A stretch of 64,000 nt of DNA from Calliphora vicina (GCF_958450345.1 NC_088782.1:107042358-107106357), one strand, 5' to 3'. Numbered from the stretch's first letter, positions 1 to 11,763 are shown. The notes: generated from the letters alone by a model not told the origin. Translations and numbers: made by a program.

Positions 1-30
1 TTGCACACTCGCTGCTGTTAGAGGGCTGAG

Positions 31-160
31 AGAAGGCCTACTTAGGAAGGGCTACTAGAAGGCCTACTTTGCAAGGGCTTCTAGAAGGCCTAATTGGGAA
101 GAGCTATTAGAAGGTCTACTTTGGAAGGGCTATTCGAAGGGCTACTTATGCCTGCACAAA
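31..160. repeat. 26-bp minisatellite, about five units
   Basis: Units beginning agaaggcctactt recur at 31, 57, 83, 109 and (as cgaaggg) 135, an exact 26-bp step. Each unit has two related halves, agaaggcctact and ggaagggctact. The order decays after 160, although isolated agaaggcct motifs persist to about 725. No coding frame runs through it. It may begin before the window. Confidence 0.8.
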
Positions 161-769
161 GCCATATATTACTGATCTAATGAAAGGCCTGTAGAGGACT
201 CTCATATGGAATGCCTAGAAAGGTAGGACTACTGCAAAGCCTGCAAAGTCTTATGATAGGGCTACATGAGAAGGCCTAATAAAGTGCCTAAAAGAGAAAA
301 AAAGCATTAGAATAAGGCATCAAAGGACGGCCTATGAAAAATCGTGCATTTGCATGTTTTATAGAACGTCTACCATGGAAGACCTATTTAAAGTCTTATT
401 AGAAGATCTAAAATGAAAATAAGAATTAAAATGAAGTTGTTCGTTTAATTTTTTGAAACATGATAATTTCTGATTACATACTTAAAAAACAACAAAAATA
501 AATAAGAAGCCACATCAAGCAATTTATTGTTGTACATTTTGTAAAGAGAGTTAATCAAAGAGATGCAGAGTATTTTATTTTTTGATGTAGACTATTTTTA
601 TTTAATCACTTGTTATTAGAAGGGGATTCATAGGACTTCTTGAACACCTTCTAAGAGCAGGCAGTGTGGAATGAGTATCGGATCTTTTAGAATGTGTAAG
701 TATGCCTATTAGAAGGCCTACATACTGAAGTCCTATCATTTTTTCCCGCTGGGAATGTTCATACTAAGT
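161..769. other. AT-rich non-coding stretch with minisatellite debris
   Basis: No open frame of note. Scattered aaggcct/gaaggcct words around 186, 237, 270, 325 and 600-725 look like decayed units of the preceding 26-bp minisatellite. The part from about 430 to 600 is plain AT-rich sequence. Confidence 0.5.
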
Positions 770-1225
770 GTGTTAGGTTAGGTTCTCAGGCAGCCGCATA
801 GAGGAGACTGGAAAGACAGCAGCTCACTTGGGTCCAGGCAATAGGTCCCTTTGTGATATCTGAAATAAAATGAAAAGAGAAGTGGACAGGCAGATGTAAT
901 GGAGGAGTAGTAGAAGGAAATAGGTCCGAAAAAGAGAGGAGAGGAGAATTTTAAGTGCCAGTCAATTGGCGGATATTAGGCCTCTCCGTGGATATTCCCG
1001 TGTCTGGTTTGATTAGCCAATTGCTGTTCCTGATAAAGACATTGGTGCACTCTAGCTTCATGTCCGATAGCCCAGAAAGGCTAAATATTTAAGGAACGAT
1101 GTCCCAGATACCTTAAGCATAGATCTCCTAATGCCGGACAATGACAAAGAAGATGAAAAATGGTCTCATCCTCCTATTCATGGTTGCCCCTAAGTGTATT
1201 AAGATCAAGCAGGATTTTGTTTATA
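770..1225 (-). mobile_element. LINE 3' end with C-terminal Cys-rich motif (fragment)
   Basis: On the minus strand, around 1210-1120, the translation reads like the Cys/His-rich end of a LINE ORF2: ETIFHLLCHCPALGDL, matching the usual pattern of an EET/EHLLC CPAL segment after the RNase H domain. The sequence then runs into a 3' UTR containing a GGGACCTATTGCC word and a GGACCCAAGTGAGCTGCT word, and ends at about 770 in the tail AACCTAACCTAACA. The same UTR words and tail occur in the plus-strand LINE ending near 16443, so both belong to one subfamily. Everything upstream of the Cys-rich segment is missing, so this is a 5'-truncated dead copy. Confidence 0.75.
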
Positions 1226-3235
1226 TTTGTAGTCTTGTAACAAAAAATAAAACAGTTATGGAGAAAGTTTCAGACTCCCTGTTCTGTCTTTTACTACTGC
1301 ATACAGTTGTTTAAAGTTTTGTTAATGCTACCAACAACAATAATAACATAAATCCTTAAGGGATTTATATTTAAAAAATATATATATATCCACAGAATTA
1401 TTCCTAATGGTGTGAGGCAGAGAAAGAAGAGTTAAAGCGACATCAGAAAAAAAAAAACAGTCAAGTAAGTTATTTTTATTCCATTTTGCCTCCAGTTTTG
1501 AATGATTGACTTCATAAAAGACAATTTACTTCTGCCGTAGTATTGATACAAACAATTTTGTTTGAAATATTTTTGCAAAATGTTTGTGGTGTAAGTGAAA
1601 TATACTTATTGGAAGGGTAAATGAAGGGAAGACAAGAGTAGAGTAGTGCAAACAAAAAGTAAGGAAAAACTTTTTTAATTTGTTGCCAACAGTTTGAGGT
1701 ATAATTTGCACAGCAGCAGAAAGTACACTTACACACAATGTACTTACAATTTGACAAATTGTATACTTGAGACTTATTATGCAATAATTCAACTTGCAAC
1801 AACTTGCTAATGATATGAGTTTTTAGAAGAGTTGTTACGAAAAGTGTTTAAGCTAATGAAGGTGTTTTTTTTCATCTTGCTGTTTGGAAGTGGGTATGGA
1901 TGGTATACAGTTTTGAAAAGTAATAATTGCTAGCTTGAGGAGCCTATTAAATAACTATTGGTTAGTTAGGAAGTATACTTTAAGGGGTTTTTTTAATAAT
2001 AAATATAAGAACAGTAGTCTGTAAGTTACAAACAAAAAATAACAGGAAATAAAGGACCACTTAGTTGGGCAGATGGTATGTCTACAAATAAATAAACTTT
2101 TAATTAATTTATTAAGGAAATAGTGAACAATTTTAAAAAATAAAATTTCTGCAAAATCCTAAAATGTATGCAAACATATTTGTAAACCTAAAAGTTAACT
2201 GTACAATTTATTTGTAACCTAAAATTATGCTATAGAAACAATAAATACAGCTTCGCTTCCAAACAATATATACCTCAAATATACTGACATCACAATTATC
2301 TGTAATTTCCTTAAAAACATAATTTAATAATGCCACAATTTGTTGTCAGCCTAACTGTAGGCTTTAGTTATTTTCATTCTTGCAAGTAGGCAATTAATTT
2401 CCCAACAACCCAACTAATTTCTATGTGTTTTACAAATTTTCATTAAGAAAAATTTATATTTATAATACGAATATGACATTTTCTTTAACCACAAACTATC
2501 CAACTGTGCAACATTTAGACAGTTTTTAAGACGTCAACATTTAAAACAATGGACAAAGTCTAAAATATGCGGTTTAACTTAAAATGTATCAATATTATAT
2601 GTACTAACTATGTAGATATATACCAAATTTAACCCAACAAATGATGACAAAAGCCAACAAAAAAAAAAAAACAAACATAAAATTGCTGCTTGTGACAACA
2701 GCAACAATTTCAACATATTCAACATCAAATGATTACAAGTTGGGTTGGCCTGAGCAAGAACCACAAATGGAAACCACTTATATATGAATTAAAGCAAATA
2801 CCGAGATGTGCACTGAACATAAAATGTCACAGTTGGGGGGAACAGAAAGAGGAAGATCTAGATGACAGTGGTGTTTTGGCAATTAATTGGGGAGGCTGAT
2901 TAACTAAAATCTAAATTTAATAAACAATTTAATTAAATTTTGTTTAATACTTATTATAACAGCGTACAACAAAAAGAGAAAAAAAATATTTGACACGAAC
3001 CAGATGATATACGTATGAAACTATAAATTAAATGGAGAAATGCTAACAATCAACCACATACGCAATCGCAGGAGTGGACGAAACGTGGATCCACCAGAGA
3101 CCAAACAGCATTCAAAATAGTGGGTATCTAGGGGTGAATAGGAGCGAAAGAAGGTAAAGGTGAGATTGTCAGCTAATAAAGTGACGTGGTATAAATCACA
3201 ATAAAGGTAAAACAATCAATGGCAAATATTATACC
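1226..3235. other. AT-rich sequence, no recognised feature
   Basis: Homopolymer-rich, stop-rich in all frames. A (TA)n run sits near 1378-1388 and an A-run near 2658. Short open frames here (60-96 codons) are low-complexity Phe/Leu/Cys/Ile frames with no recognisable domain. I see no repeat shared with the rest of the window. Confidence 0.4.
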
Positions 3236-3545
3236 AACTTTTTGGGTCGACTAATGACGATTTGAAAAAAACGACCTCATTTGGCCAATAAGTTATTTTT
3301 TCACCATGAAAATTGCACATGTTTGGCAAAAATCCAAAAATTAGGCTACGAATTGCTCTCTAAACCTGAAGCAACAGCTCGGCGTAAAGAGATTTGACTC
3401 CAACGATGAAATCATCTCATTCTACCTATTTTGATGACCTCGACAAATCTTAGTTTTTGGAAAGTATAAAATAAATTGGAGAAACGTTGCACCATACATC
3501 CAAGTTCAAGGATAGCCATCCATTTAATATACAACTAGCTGAATC
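3236..3545 (+). pseudogene. mariner transposase C-terminal remnant
   Basis: Reading plus-strand frames through several frameshifts gives RPHLANKLFFHHEN, then LAKIQKLGYELLS, then RFDSNDEII, in the order and spacing of the C-terminal half of mariner transposases. In that family these correspond to the region of the second catalytic Asp, the AKI-ELGYELL segment and the SNDEVI segment. Here the second catalytic position appears as Glu (HHEN instead of HHDN). The region of the third Asp is disrupted by a frameshift. No terminal repeats were recognised. It is a dead copy; the family call is fairly sure, the subfamily is not. Confidence 0.7.
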
Positions 3546-3589
3546 ATCTATTTTATATTGCATCTCTATCTTGATTTTAATATACAGTG

Positions 3590-4270
3590 TCGGACAGTGC
3601 ATCTCGAACAGAGCCACAGTTCTAGTAAATTCAGAAATTCATTAGGATAATCGACGGCTTGTTCTTCGTTCATTACTGTGTTAATCGATTTGTATTTTAA
3701 AGTTTTACCAGGCAGTTTCAGTTGTATGTGCTCATTGAGTTAGTTAACATCTTAATTTGTTGGTGGCCAAATTGCACGTTCCCACAGCCAAGCTGAATTT
3801 TTGTAGTTGAATATTCTTGAATATTCATTTGCATTTGGCAGAAGTTCGGGAACGAAATCTCATTTAGGCGGGATCAATTGGAATTTTTCCATTTCCGATG
3901 TATTGCAGCAAATGCACACGCATGTTTGTTGATAGGGTACGGCTTCTGTTGCTTCACTTTGAATTATATTTGAAGGAAGCCGCATCATCGTTTGGAAGCG
4001 AGAGCAATGATCCAATTCAGTGGTACATTTGGCCTTGAACTTTAAAGGTGGGCAAGAAGCCGACATCATTTGAAAGCATAAGTTGCACTTTTGGATATTT
4101 TGAAATAAGTGCTTGGAAATAGGATTGGCGCCGGAAATGACACTTAGAAGCTCAGGCGGGTCAATAACTGGTGGCAGAATAACTTTACCGTTCGAACAGC
4201 ACATTCCCGGGATTCATTATGGAACTTCAAAACAATGCAATTTTATCAATATTTGTTCATTGCGCCAATC
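3590..4270 (-). pseudogene. Helitron Rep-helicase remnant, N-terminal part joined to helicase C-terminal part
   Basis: On the minus strand a 114-codon frame (4204-3860) starts MCCSNGKVILPP and continues with ISKHLFQNIQKCN and FQMMSA. This resembles the zinc-finger-containing N-terminal region of Helitron RepHel proteins. Just upstream, in another frame, is LKFHNES, so one indel splits the start. Further along the minus strand (about 3840-3610) come NANEYSRIFNYKN, then LKYKSINTV and DYPNEFLNLLEL, matching the C-terminal PIF1-like helicase region (a TYKSIDTV...NYPTEFLNSL type segment). The nickase and the first helicase motifs between the two parts are missing, so this is an internally deleted copy. 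Compare the separate helicase remnant at 40760-42220. Confidence 0.7.
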
Positions 4271-4507
4271 AGTACGTCCTTGTGATTCCTGTAGTCATCA
4301 TACTTATTGTAATAAAATGCCAACTTTAAATCGATTCATTCTCTTGATAGAGCTATTCGAGAGCGATTGGCTTCTAGTCTTTCGATATGCTGTTAAGGTG
4401 TCTCTGCAACACTCGGTGAAGATGCACTGTGACGCATTTTCTGAAGCCGTAATTCTCGTTTTATTCCCCTTTCCGCGGCTCTAGACGTAGATTCCCTTTC
4501 GAAAACT

Positions 4508-6025
4508 CCACCACCATAAGTGGTGAATGAGGGTATATATAAGTTTGTCATTCCGTGTGTAACATTGAGAAATATTCATCTGAGACCCAACAAAGTATAT
4601 ATATTATTGATCCTTATGAAATTCTAAGTCGATTGAGCCATGTCCGTCTGTCTGTCCGTCTGTCCGTCTGTGTAAAACACGCTCACGTCCAAAATACGCA
4701 AACAAACTTAGTAGAGTTGCAAGAAAAATATTTATTATTGTCCTAAGCTGTTTGGTATTGAAAATCAGCGAAATCGGTACAGTGGAACCAAAGTTATGAA
4801 TGAAAACGTAGGACAACCTCAAAAAAAAATTGATAATTTTCACATATTTTTGGACATTTTTTGTAATTTATTGCAGTTAATATCATAAAATTTTGCACTC
4901 GTTACTTTTGTGATAAAAGGAGTAACTCTGGTGAAAATTATAAGAATCCGTCCATGATTTCTCCTAGCCCCCATACAAATTTCTTCCCGAAATATGGTTC
5001 TATGGTCTATAAATGCCTACAGAATAGGAATATCCACAGCAAAAATAAGTTTCGTGGCAAAAGAAATTATATTACAAAATTTTTCATGGATCGGCCCATA
5101 TTTGACCATAGCCCCCATATAAAGTACACTTCCGAAAATCTCTTAAATAAGCATAAATGTCTTATAAATATCCCTATCAAGTTGAAATTCGACATGAATA
5201 ATCCCCATATATACCAAAATCGCTGTACCTAATTCTATGAAGATCGGCCGATAATTTTTTATAGCTCCCATATAAGGACCACTTCCGAAAAACACAATAA
5301 CCTACATAAATATCTAAAAAATATCAATATCAAAACAAAATTTCACACACATCCATAGTTTATATTTAGAAATCATACTACTGGATTTTGTGAATATCGG
5401 TCCATATTTGACCATAGCTCCCATATAAGGTCCACTCCCGAAAATCACTAATATCCTCATAAATTTCTTACAAATATAGTTATCAGGTTGAAATTCAAAA
5501 CAAATTTATTCAATATATACAAAAATCGATGTACCAAATCTTATGATGATAGGCCCATAATTGGTCATAACCTCCATATAAGAACCACTTCAGGAAAACA
5601 CATTAACCTGCACAAATATCCAAAAAAATCTATACTGAACCAAAATTTTCCACCGATCAGTAATTTGTATCCAAGAATCGTACTACAGGATTTTTTAAAT
5701 ATTGGTCCATAATTCAACATAGCTCCCATATAAGGTCCACTCTTGTTTATACTCTATTACTTCACTTGAGGTTAAAAGGGAAAAATGTTGATCCAAACGT
5801 ATTAACTCATTATTAAGTATATAAATTGTTAAATTTAATACGTTTTAATAGGAATTTCAGTTATAAATTGCTGAATTAGATACAATTTTTTGTACATTTG
5901 AAATAAAATATCTTCTGCGTAAACTAGTCTTTCTAACAATTGTTATATTATTTCAGCTTTTCCATCATATTTAGGTGGACGGTATTTAAGATTCGGCACG
6001 GCCGAATATAGTACTGTTACTTGTT
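4508..6025 (+). mobile_element. mini-me/INE-1-like element, long form (copy C1)
   Basis: The 5' end carries a hairpin (ccaccaccataagtggtg), followed by gagggtatatataagtttgtcattcc, a (TA)n block near 4595 and a core ending gagccatgtccg. A (GTCY)n run follows at 4638-4670. The 3' end has the palindrome ttcggcacggccgaa at 5992-6006 and the terminal word ttacttgtt. These are the landmarks of the dipteran mini-me/INE-1 family, which is related to Helitron-like elements. The interior holds repeated modules of the type 'cccatataaggtccact...ccgaaaatc'. Short frames inside occur on both strands in several copies and are not genes. A second long copy lies in reverse at 19763-22447. Confidence 0.8.
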
Positions 6026-6117
6026 ATATATATAAATGGCATTAGCAGTATAATGTAAACATTTGATTTTGCCACGCAACTCCGTCCACAGATAGAAAAT
6101 CAAAATTCTGACTTTAC

Positions 6118-6215
6118 AGTGTTACCCGCTAGGCTATTCTGAAAATTTCATCAAAATCGGTCCAACCGTTTTTCATTTCATTCGGAACATACAAACATTA
6201 ATTTTTATATATTTA
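6118..6215 (-). mobile_element. possible Helitron or LINE terminal fragment
   Basis: The words aaaatttcatcaaaatcgg, ccaaccgtttttcattt and aatttttatatattt appear in this order. The same order appears, on the minus strand, at the 5' ends of the Helitrons at 42543 and 54548. No matching 3' end is visible, so family membership is only suggested. Confidence 0.3.
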
Positions 6216-6289
6216 CAATAATAACAAACCTGTCGAGTTAATAAAGACGTACGAGTACGATAAATCCCAATTTATTAGTGCAGATATAT

Positions 6290-6857
6290 GTACAGGTAAG
6301 CCTCCATTTACGCGGTACTTTATTTACGCGAATTCGATATAACGCGAACTCAAATTAGCAACCATTTTTTCAAATACGCCCCACAAAAGCATATCGTTCT
6401 AAATTAGATTTTGTTTAGACGATGAAATTGTATTATGATACTTGAGTTTTTGACAAATATTAACATTATTATTATTGCCGTCTATAAATACCTTTAAAGT
6501 ATTTAACTACGTAACTACATTTTTATTGTTTTCACTGGATACGTTATAAAATATATAATAATAATAATAGAGTATTCTTGGCAATTGTTCAATCAATCAA
6601 AAACTCGATTTTGAATTTTTGTGTAGTTACGTCCGCTTTTATTTAAGGTGACGATATGTATGTATATAGTATGTGTTTTCTATTTATCGCGATTTTTAGG
6701 TCCTAATCTCTTTTTTGTTGTGTGACTGATGTATTGTTTTAAGCGAAATAAAAAATTATTGGCCCCACAAAAGCATATCGTTCTAAATTAGAACCTCGTT
6801 TTACGCGAATTTGATTTACACGCTATTTTTTTTGGGCCCAACAAACCGCGTAAATGG
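6290..6857. mobile_element. pogo/Tigger-like MITE
   Basis: Inverted ends share CCTCCATTTACGCGG: on the plus strand at about 6300-6314 and as CCGCGTAAATGGAGG at about 6846-6860. Subterminal ttacgcgaattcg words recur near both ends (about 6324 and 6799). Terminal CCTCC-TTTACGCG words are typical of pogo/Tigger-type elements. The left end is preceded by TA (tgTAcagg), as expected for that superfamily, but the right end runs straight into a LINE RNase H segment, so it is truncated or fused. The 31-bp word from gccccacaaaag to aaattaga is present twice, at 6378-6408 and 6762-6792. No transposase frame is present. Confidence 0.55.
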
Positions 6858-7066
6858 AGGGGTGCGTTTTCACGGATGGATCCAAAATGTAATCTGGCAC
6901 GGGAGCCAGAGTTTATATAGTAGATGGAAACATAAAAGTATCATACAGACTCCCAAACGAATGCACTGTCTTCCATGCAGGGATCCTAGCGATCTGGAAA
7001 GCCACGGACTTGATAAGGGGTATTGGGGACTTGACAGAGGAGTCTGTAGTGACAATAGAATTTCGT
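6858..7066 (+). pseudogene. LINE RNase H domain remnant
   Basis: From about 6859 the plus strand reads CVFTDGSKM, one stop, SGTGARVYIVDG, then KVSYRLPNECTVFHAGILAI. This is the start of an RNase H domain of a LINE ORF2: the TDGS motif holds the first catalytic Asp, and the LP-E-TVFQAEI segment holds the catalytic Glu. Here the segment reads FHAGILAI, so the Glu is lost. The reading frame stays open through TEESVVTIEF, then the similarity stops. It is an isolated fragment without RT or 3' tail, apparently joined on its left to a MITE end. Confidence 0.7.
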
Positions 7067-7402
7067 TTTTTTTAGTTTATACAATAAGCTAAACAATTGT
7101 TGAGTTACGTGAATATATGTTGTGCAAGCTCTTATATTTTCAAAATAAGTATATCTCGAAAACAAGAGCTAGCCTAAAAAACGGTAAAAACCACTGGATT
7201 CAGCGTACTCTAATTAGGTTAAACCGCCGGGTGCACCGCTTGATAGAAAAAAGAAGTGTCAAATTCATGCACAGTGTTATAACAACTTTTGTCAAATTAT
7301 CACAACTAATCTCAACAATATTTGATCGATTCCAAACCACAGTATTTCTACGACTCCAGCAATATAAAACAATAAGGCTTTCAGCCATTAACAAAGTGTT
7401 AA
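7067..7402. other. no recognised feature
   Basis: A 107-codon plus-strand frame (7117-7440) runs through this stretch and into the Helitron 5' end. It shows no motif I recognise, and it crosses an element boundary, so it is not supported as a gene. Confidence 0.4.
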
Positions 7403-10256
7403 TCTATATATATAAAAGAGTAACGTTACTGACTGACTGAATGACTGACTGATTCATCATCGCACAGCCCAAACGGCTGAAGCTAGAATCACGAAATTTT
7501 ATCTGTGGGTTCCTCCTTCCCCAAAACGATCCGATAAGAAGGGATTTTTGGAAATTCGAACGTTTAGGGGGTAAAAAAGGGTACAAACGGGTAAATTCGG
7601 TAACCTTATATCTTCAAAACTAATAAAGATACAAAAAAACTTAAAATAGCATGTTACTCCATTTAAAAAATAAGCTGACAGGTGTTTCGTACTTTTTGGA
7701 TATTCGAAACTTTTAGGGGAGAAAACGGGTAAAAACTGTATTTTGGTACTTTTTTTGCACCCTATGTATCTTTTAAACCAATAAACATAGAAACAAATTT
7801 TAAATCGTATTCTTTAACTAACAAAAAATAAAAAATATAAGTTTGGTACTTTTTGGAAATTCGAACCCCTAAGGGATATAAATTGTGTTTATTTTTGGTA
7901 CTTTTTCATAAAATATGTTTTTCTATAATTTGACATAGACATACGAATATTTTATTATGAGCTCCCACCACGATACAGAAATTTATTTGAATTAAATTTT
8001 ACCAAAGCAATGGGGATAAAAAAGGTACCAAAAAGGGGATAAAATCGGGAAAATACATTTTATTGAAATTATTAAGCCAATTTTGATAATTTTTAACATT
8101 GGTTCCTGGATTCGTACAAAAATTAACTAACAGGGTGTTATTTGGAACTCGTGGGCCAAATCCGGGTAAACAGTTTGGTACTTTTTTTAAAACATATTTT
8201 TTCTTGGGCACATTAACACAGATTTTAATATTTTGAGACATGTCTGTAGCATAAACAATTTTTGCAAAATGGAATATTTTTAAAGTTCGAACTTGATTGT
8301 TTCAAGGAAGAAATGGGAAATTGGTACTTTTCTCCTAATGGTACTTTTTTAATATTTTAAATTATTTCACTTATCGACATTAAAGTTAGCTGATATGTAT
8401 CTGAGTGAAGTTTGTGTAAGAATAGAGTACAATATTTAGGTACCAAAATGTGAGAACTGAACTATAGGTACTTTTTTATTCATCTAATGGTACTTTTTGA
8501 ATTTTTTATGACAATGGACTTAGAAACATGAAATTAAGCATATATGGTCCTAAGTGAGTGTGAATTTTAGGGGTAGACTTTTTGGTACTTTTTCTTTAAT
8601 CGAATGGTACTTTTTGTATTTTCTTCACCAATGAACCTAGAAACATGAAATAAAGCTTACATGGGCCAGAGTGGGTGGACATCCACAAGTGTCTGCTTTT
8701 TGGTACTTTTTCTATATTATAATGGTACTTTTTGAATTTTCTATAATAATGGACCTAGAAACATGAAATTAAGCGTATATGGTCCTATGTGAGTGAAAAT
8801 TCAAGCGTATACTTCATGGTCCTTTTTTTATTATAATGGTACTTTTTTTAATTTTCTAGAACAATGGACTTAGACACATGAAATTAAGCATACACGGTCC
8901 TATGTCAGTGAGAATTCTAGGGGGAGACTTTTTGGTACTTTTTCTTTAATCGAATGGTACTTTTTGTAATTTCTTCACCAAAGAACCTAGAAACATGAAA
9001 TAAAGCTTACATGGGCCAGAGTTGGTGGACATCTACAAGTGTCTGCTTTTTGGTACTTTTTCTGTATTATAATGTTACTTTTTGAATTTTCTATAATAAT
9101 GGACCTAGAAATATGTAATTAAGCGTATATGGTCCTATGTGAGTAAAAATTCAAGCGGATACTTCATGGTACTTTTTCTTTATTATAATGGTACTTTTTT
9201 TTAATTTTGTATAACAATGGACTTAGAAACATGAAATTAAGCATACTCGGTCCTAAGTCAGTGAGTATTGTAGGGGAGACTTTTTGGTACTTTTTCTTTA
9301 TTCGAATGGTACTTTTTGTAATTTCTTCACCAATGAACCTAGAAACATGAAATAAAGCTTATATGGACCGGAGTGAGTAGGAATCCACAAGTGCCTGAAT
9401 TTTGGTACTTTTTATATATTGTAGCGGTACTTTTTTGAATTTTCTGTAATAATGGACATAAAAATATGAAATTAATTGTATATGTTCTAAAGTGAGTGAG
9501 AATTCTAGGGGGAGACTTTTTGGTACTTTTTCTTTATTCGACTTTTTGTAATTTCTTCACCAATTAACCTAAAACCATGAAATTAAGCTTATATGGGAGT
9601 GAGTGGGAAACCACAAGTGGGGGCTTTTTGGTACTTTTTATATATTCTAATGGTACTTTTTGAATTTTCTGCAATAATGGACATAGAAATATGAAATTAG
9701 GCGTCTATGGTCCCAAGTGAGTGAAAATTCAAGGCCATACTTCTTGGTACTTTGCTTTGTTCTCATAGGTACTTTTTTGAATTTACTATAATAACGGACC
9801 TAGAGTTTCCAAAAAACCGAAGAATTTCATAACCGCGGTTTCGTTTTTTTTTCGATTTTGTGATAATTTTTAAATATTAATTGTTATAGAAACAAAACTA
9901 GTTGGTCATATAGGAAAGGCTATACAAATTTAAAATTCAAACTTGACGGGTTATTGTTTAGTGAGTGCGAATTCAAAAGTGATAATCAATGGTACTATTT
10001 GTTTATTGCAATGGTACTTTTTGCAATGGTAGTATTTTATAATAATAAACCTAAAAATTTAAAATTAGGCACACATGATTCTGAATGAATTTGAATTCAC
10101 AAAAGGTGACTTTAGTGGTAACTTTCTTTTGCATTTTCTATAATAATGGACCCAGAAATATGAAATTAGACATTTACAATCAGATTCACAAAGGGAGACT
10201 TAATAGTACTATTTCAGTCTTCTAATTGGGGTGGCGAAGCGCACCGGGTCAGCTAG
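7403..10256 (+). mobile_element. non-autonomous Helitron carrying a minisatellite
   Basis: The element starts TCTATATATATAAAAGAG and ends GGGTCAGCTAG. It is flanked by A on the left (7402) and T on the right (10257), the A^T target typical of Helitrons. Eleven bases before the CTAG end is a hairpin at 10230-10245, with GGTG(G)CG pairing with CGCACC around a short AAG loop. There is no target-site duplication, as expected. No Rep or helicase frame is present. The first ~900 bp are unique to the family and recur at 43880-45149; the rest is a tandem array described separately. Its 2.85-kb length is due mostly to the array. Confidence 0.85.
8320..9860 (+). repeat. 117-bp minisatellite with three-unit higher-order structure, inside the Helitron
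   Basis: Each unit begins with two copies of ggtactttt about 22 bp apart, followed by ~75 bp containing 'gaaacatgaaat'. Unit starts lie at about 8467, 8584, 8700, 8817, 8934, 9053, 9168, 9285, 9404, 9521, 9630 and 9745, a step of 109-119 bp. Three unit types can be told apart. Type 1 has tggacttag and ctaggggagac. Type 2 has ttcttcaccaa and cacaagtgtctgc. Type 3 has tataataatggacc and attcaagcg. They follow in the order 1-2-3, 1-2-3, 1-2, hybrid 3/1, 2-3. Looser units continue to about 10020. Confidence 0.85.
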
Positions 10257-11119
10257 TATCATATATGGGAACATACTAAAGTGGCTCCATTAGTCCTATA
10301 AAATACAAGAAACTCTTTTAAAAACACAACTCAAACACAACTAAAACGTATAGGGAGACACAAAAGATTGAAAGAGGATAAAATGTGTTAATGGCCAGCC
10401 AAACAAATAACAGCAGTAGCAACAAATAAAACTTTTTGAAAACCACAAAAATCATCTAACAAAAACACATACAAAATAATTTATATAGAAAGTTTTTTTT
10501 GGGGCAAACGAACAACAAACCAAAAAATGAAAATAAAACGTATGAGTATTCTTAATTATCGTTGAAATTAGAATTCCCTCTAAATTACAATTTGTTTGTT
10601 TGTTCGTTGTTAAAATGTAGAGTTTTTATTTTCACTGCTTTTTTTTCAGAACCACAGCCCAAAGTCCCCATACAATCTTTAGTTAACAAACAAACAAGTG
10701 AACAAACAACGTTTGTATGTTTATGCTGCTGGTCCTAACTAACTAACACTACACTCTCACTCCTGCTTTTGCTACCATCATGTTTTTAGCCATTAAATTG
10801 CAACTTTTCCTTGTCACAAATTGACTTAATGATGCTTTTGGTGGTGTACTTCCGGTTTTTGTTATAGACCAAAAATACATGCTTATGCTCACACTCACAC
10901 TCAAACACTAGCTCGCACATCCACAGACGCACATGCATTAGAAGCCGTTTGCTTTAAATGCGTGTGTATTTAATGTGTTTGTTGGATAGTATCAGTGATG
11001 AAATGGTGAGATTTATAGTAGGTACCTTTTGTCTGGTACAATTGCAACGGGAAAACTAAATGACTTATTCCTCCGAGGGAATAAGCTGATCTAGGGCGAA
11101 ACATTGATATCGACTTTGT
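10257..11119. other. AT-rich sequence, no recognised feature
   Basis: Contains tttgtttg/caaacaaac words around 10500-10710 and CA-rich words near 10895 (cacactcacactcaaacac). No convincing coding frame and no repeat shared with the rest of the window. It has the look of ordinary fly intron or spacer DNA. Confidence 0.4.
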
Positions 11120-11365
11120 GACCCACAACTGAGGCCAAAATTTAGTTTTGATAACACTCACGATTGAAGCTATAATCGAACTTGACTTAACAGTCAAAAA
11201 GGGCTCCTCGTGCTAGATTTTGTTTTTTGAATACAACACAGATCAATGACGGAAGCTGAAATACTTATCATTATGTAAAGACCTAGGACTGAAGCTAAAA
11301 TTTAAATCCATAAAGTCCCACGATTGAAGCTGAAAGTTATCTTTATGAAGACCCATATATTATCC
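11120..11365 (+). repeat. degenerate copies of the 35-bp cacgattgaagctaaaatt satellite
   Basis: The words cacgattgaagctataat (11159), ggactgaagctaaaattt (about 11285) and cacgattgaagctgaaag (about 11318) match the unit of the long array at 33986-36640 and keep the following tttat-aaagac part. Spacing is irregular, so this is an old or partial array. It lies just upstream of the LINE RT fragment at 11500. Confidence 0.7.
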
Positions 11366-11499
11366 TATAGTTCCTATGAGCAGCATAGGTCCTTAAGAAA
11401 TTCTTACCAATTTATTTCGTCTATAGCTAAGTTTTTAATTTCTAACCATGTATAGTATGCTTCTAGTGCTTCTACGTCTGCCAGTTGCTTCCACGTATT

Positions 11500-11763
11500 A
11501 GTTGCTCTACCTCTTCTGTGACTACCCTGAGGCTTCAAATCTAGAGCTGGGCATTCAATGTCATCATGGGCTCTCTTGGCTGATAGCTATTTATCATGTC
11601 TGTCTTACACTGTGATATTCATTCCGAAAGGAGAGAAAACGTCGCACACCAAAGCAAAAGATTTCAGACCTATAAGTCTATCAACATTCTTAATGAAAAC
11701 ACTTGATATAATCATCGACATCCATATACGAGTGTCTATGAATCAAGGATCACTATCTTCTTC
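11500..11763 (+). pseudogene. LINE reverse transcriptase, 5' part (interrupted by a hAT)
   Basis: A 72-codon frame (11558-11776) contains VIFIPKGEKTSHTKAKDFRP followed by ISLSTFLMKTLD, the hallmark start of the RT domain of Jockey/I/LOA-group LINEs. It ends in QGSLSSS at the insertion point of a hAT element. The frame resumes at 15183 with QHAYMRGISVETTLHSLV, the next block of the same RT. Upstream of about 11530 no LINE similarity was seen, so the endonuclease is absent and the copy is 5'-truncated. Degenerate 35-bp satellite precedes it. Confidence 0.85.

Noticed and set aside
4113..4484. 123-codon plus-strand frame
   Set aside because: Antisense to the Helitron remnant that explains the sequence between 3860 and 4270.
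8320..9860. Possible CRISPR-like or regulatory operator array (paired ggtactttt words)
   Set aside because: The whole 117-bp unit is repeated, not short repeats with unique spacers, and it lies within Helitron ends. Treated as a minisatellite.
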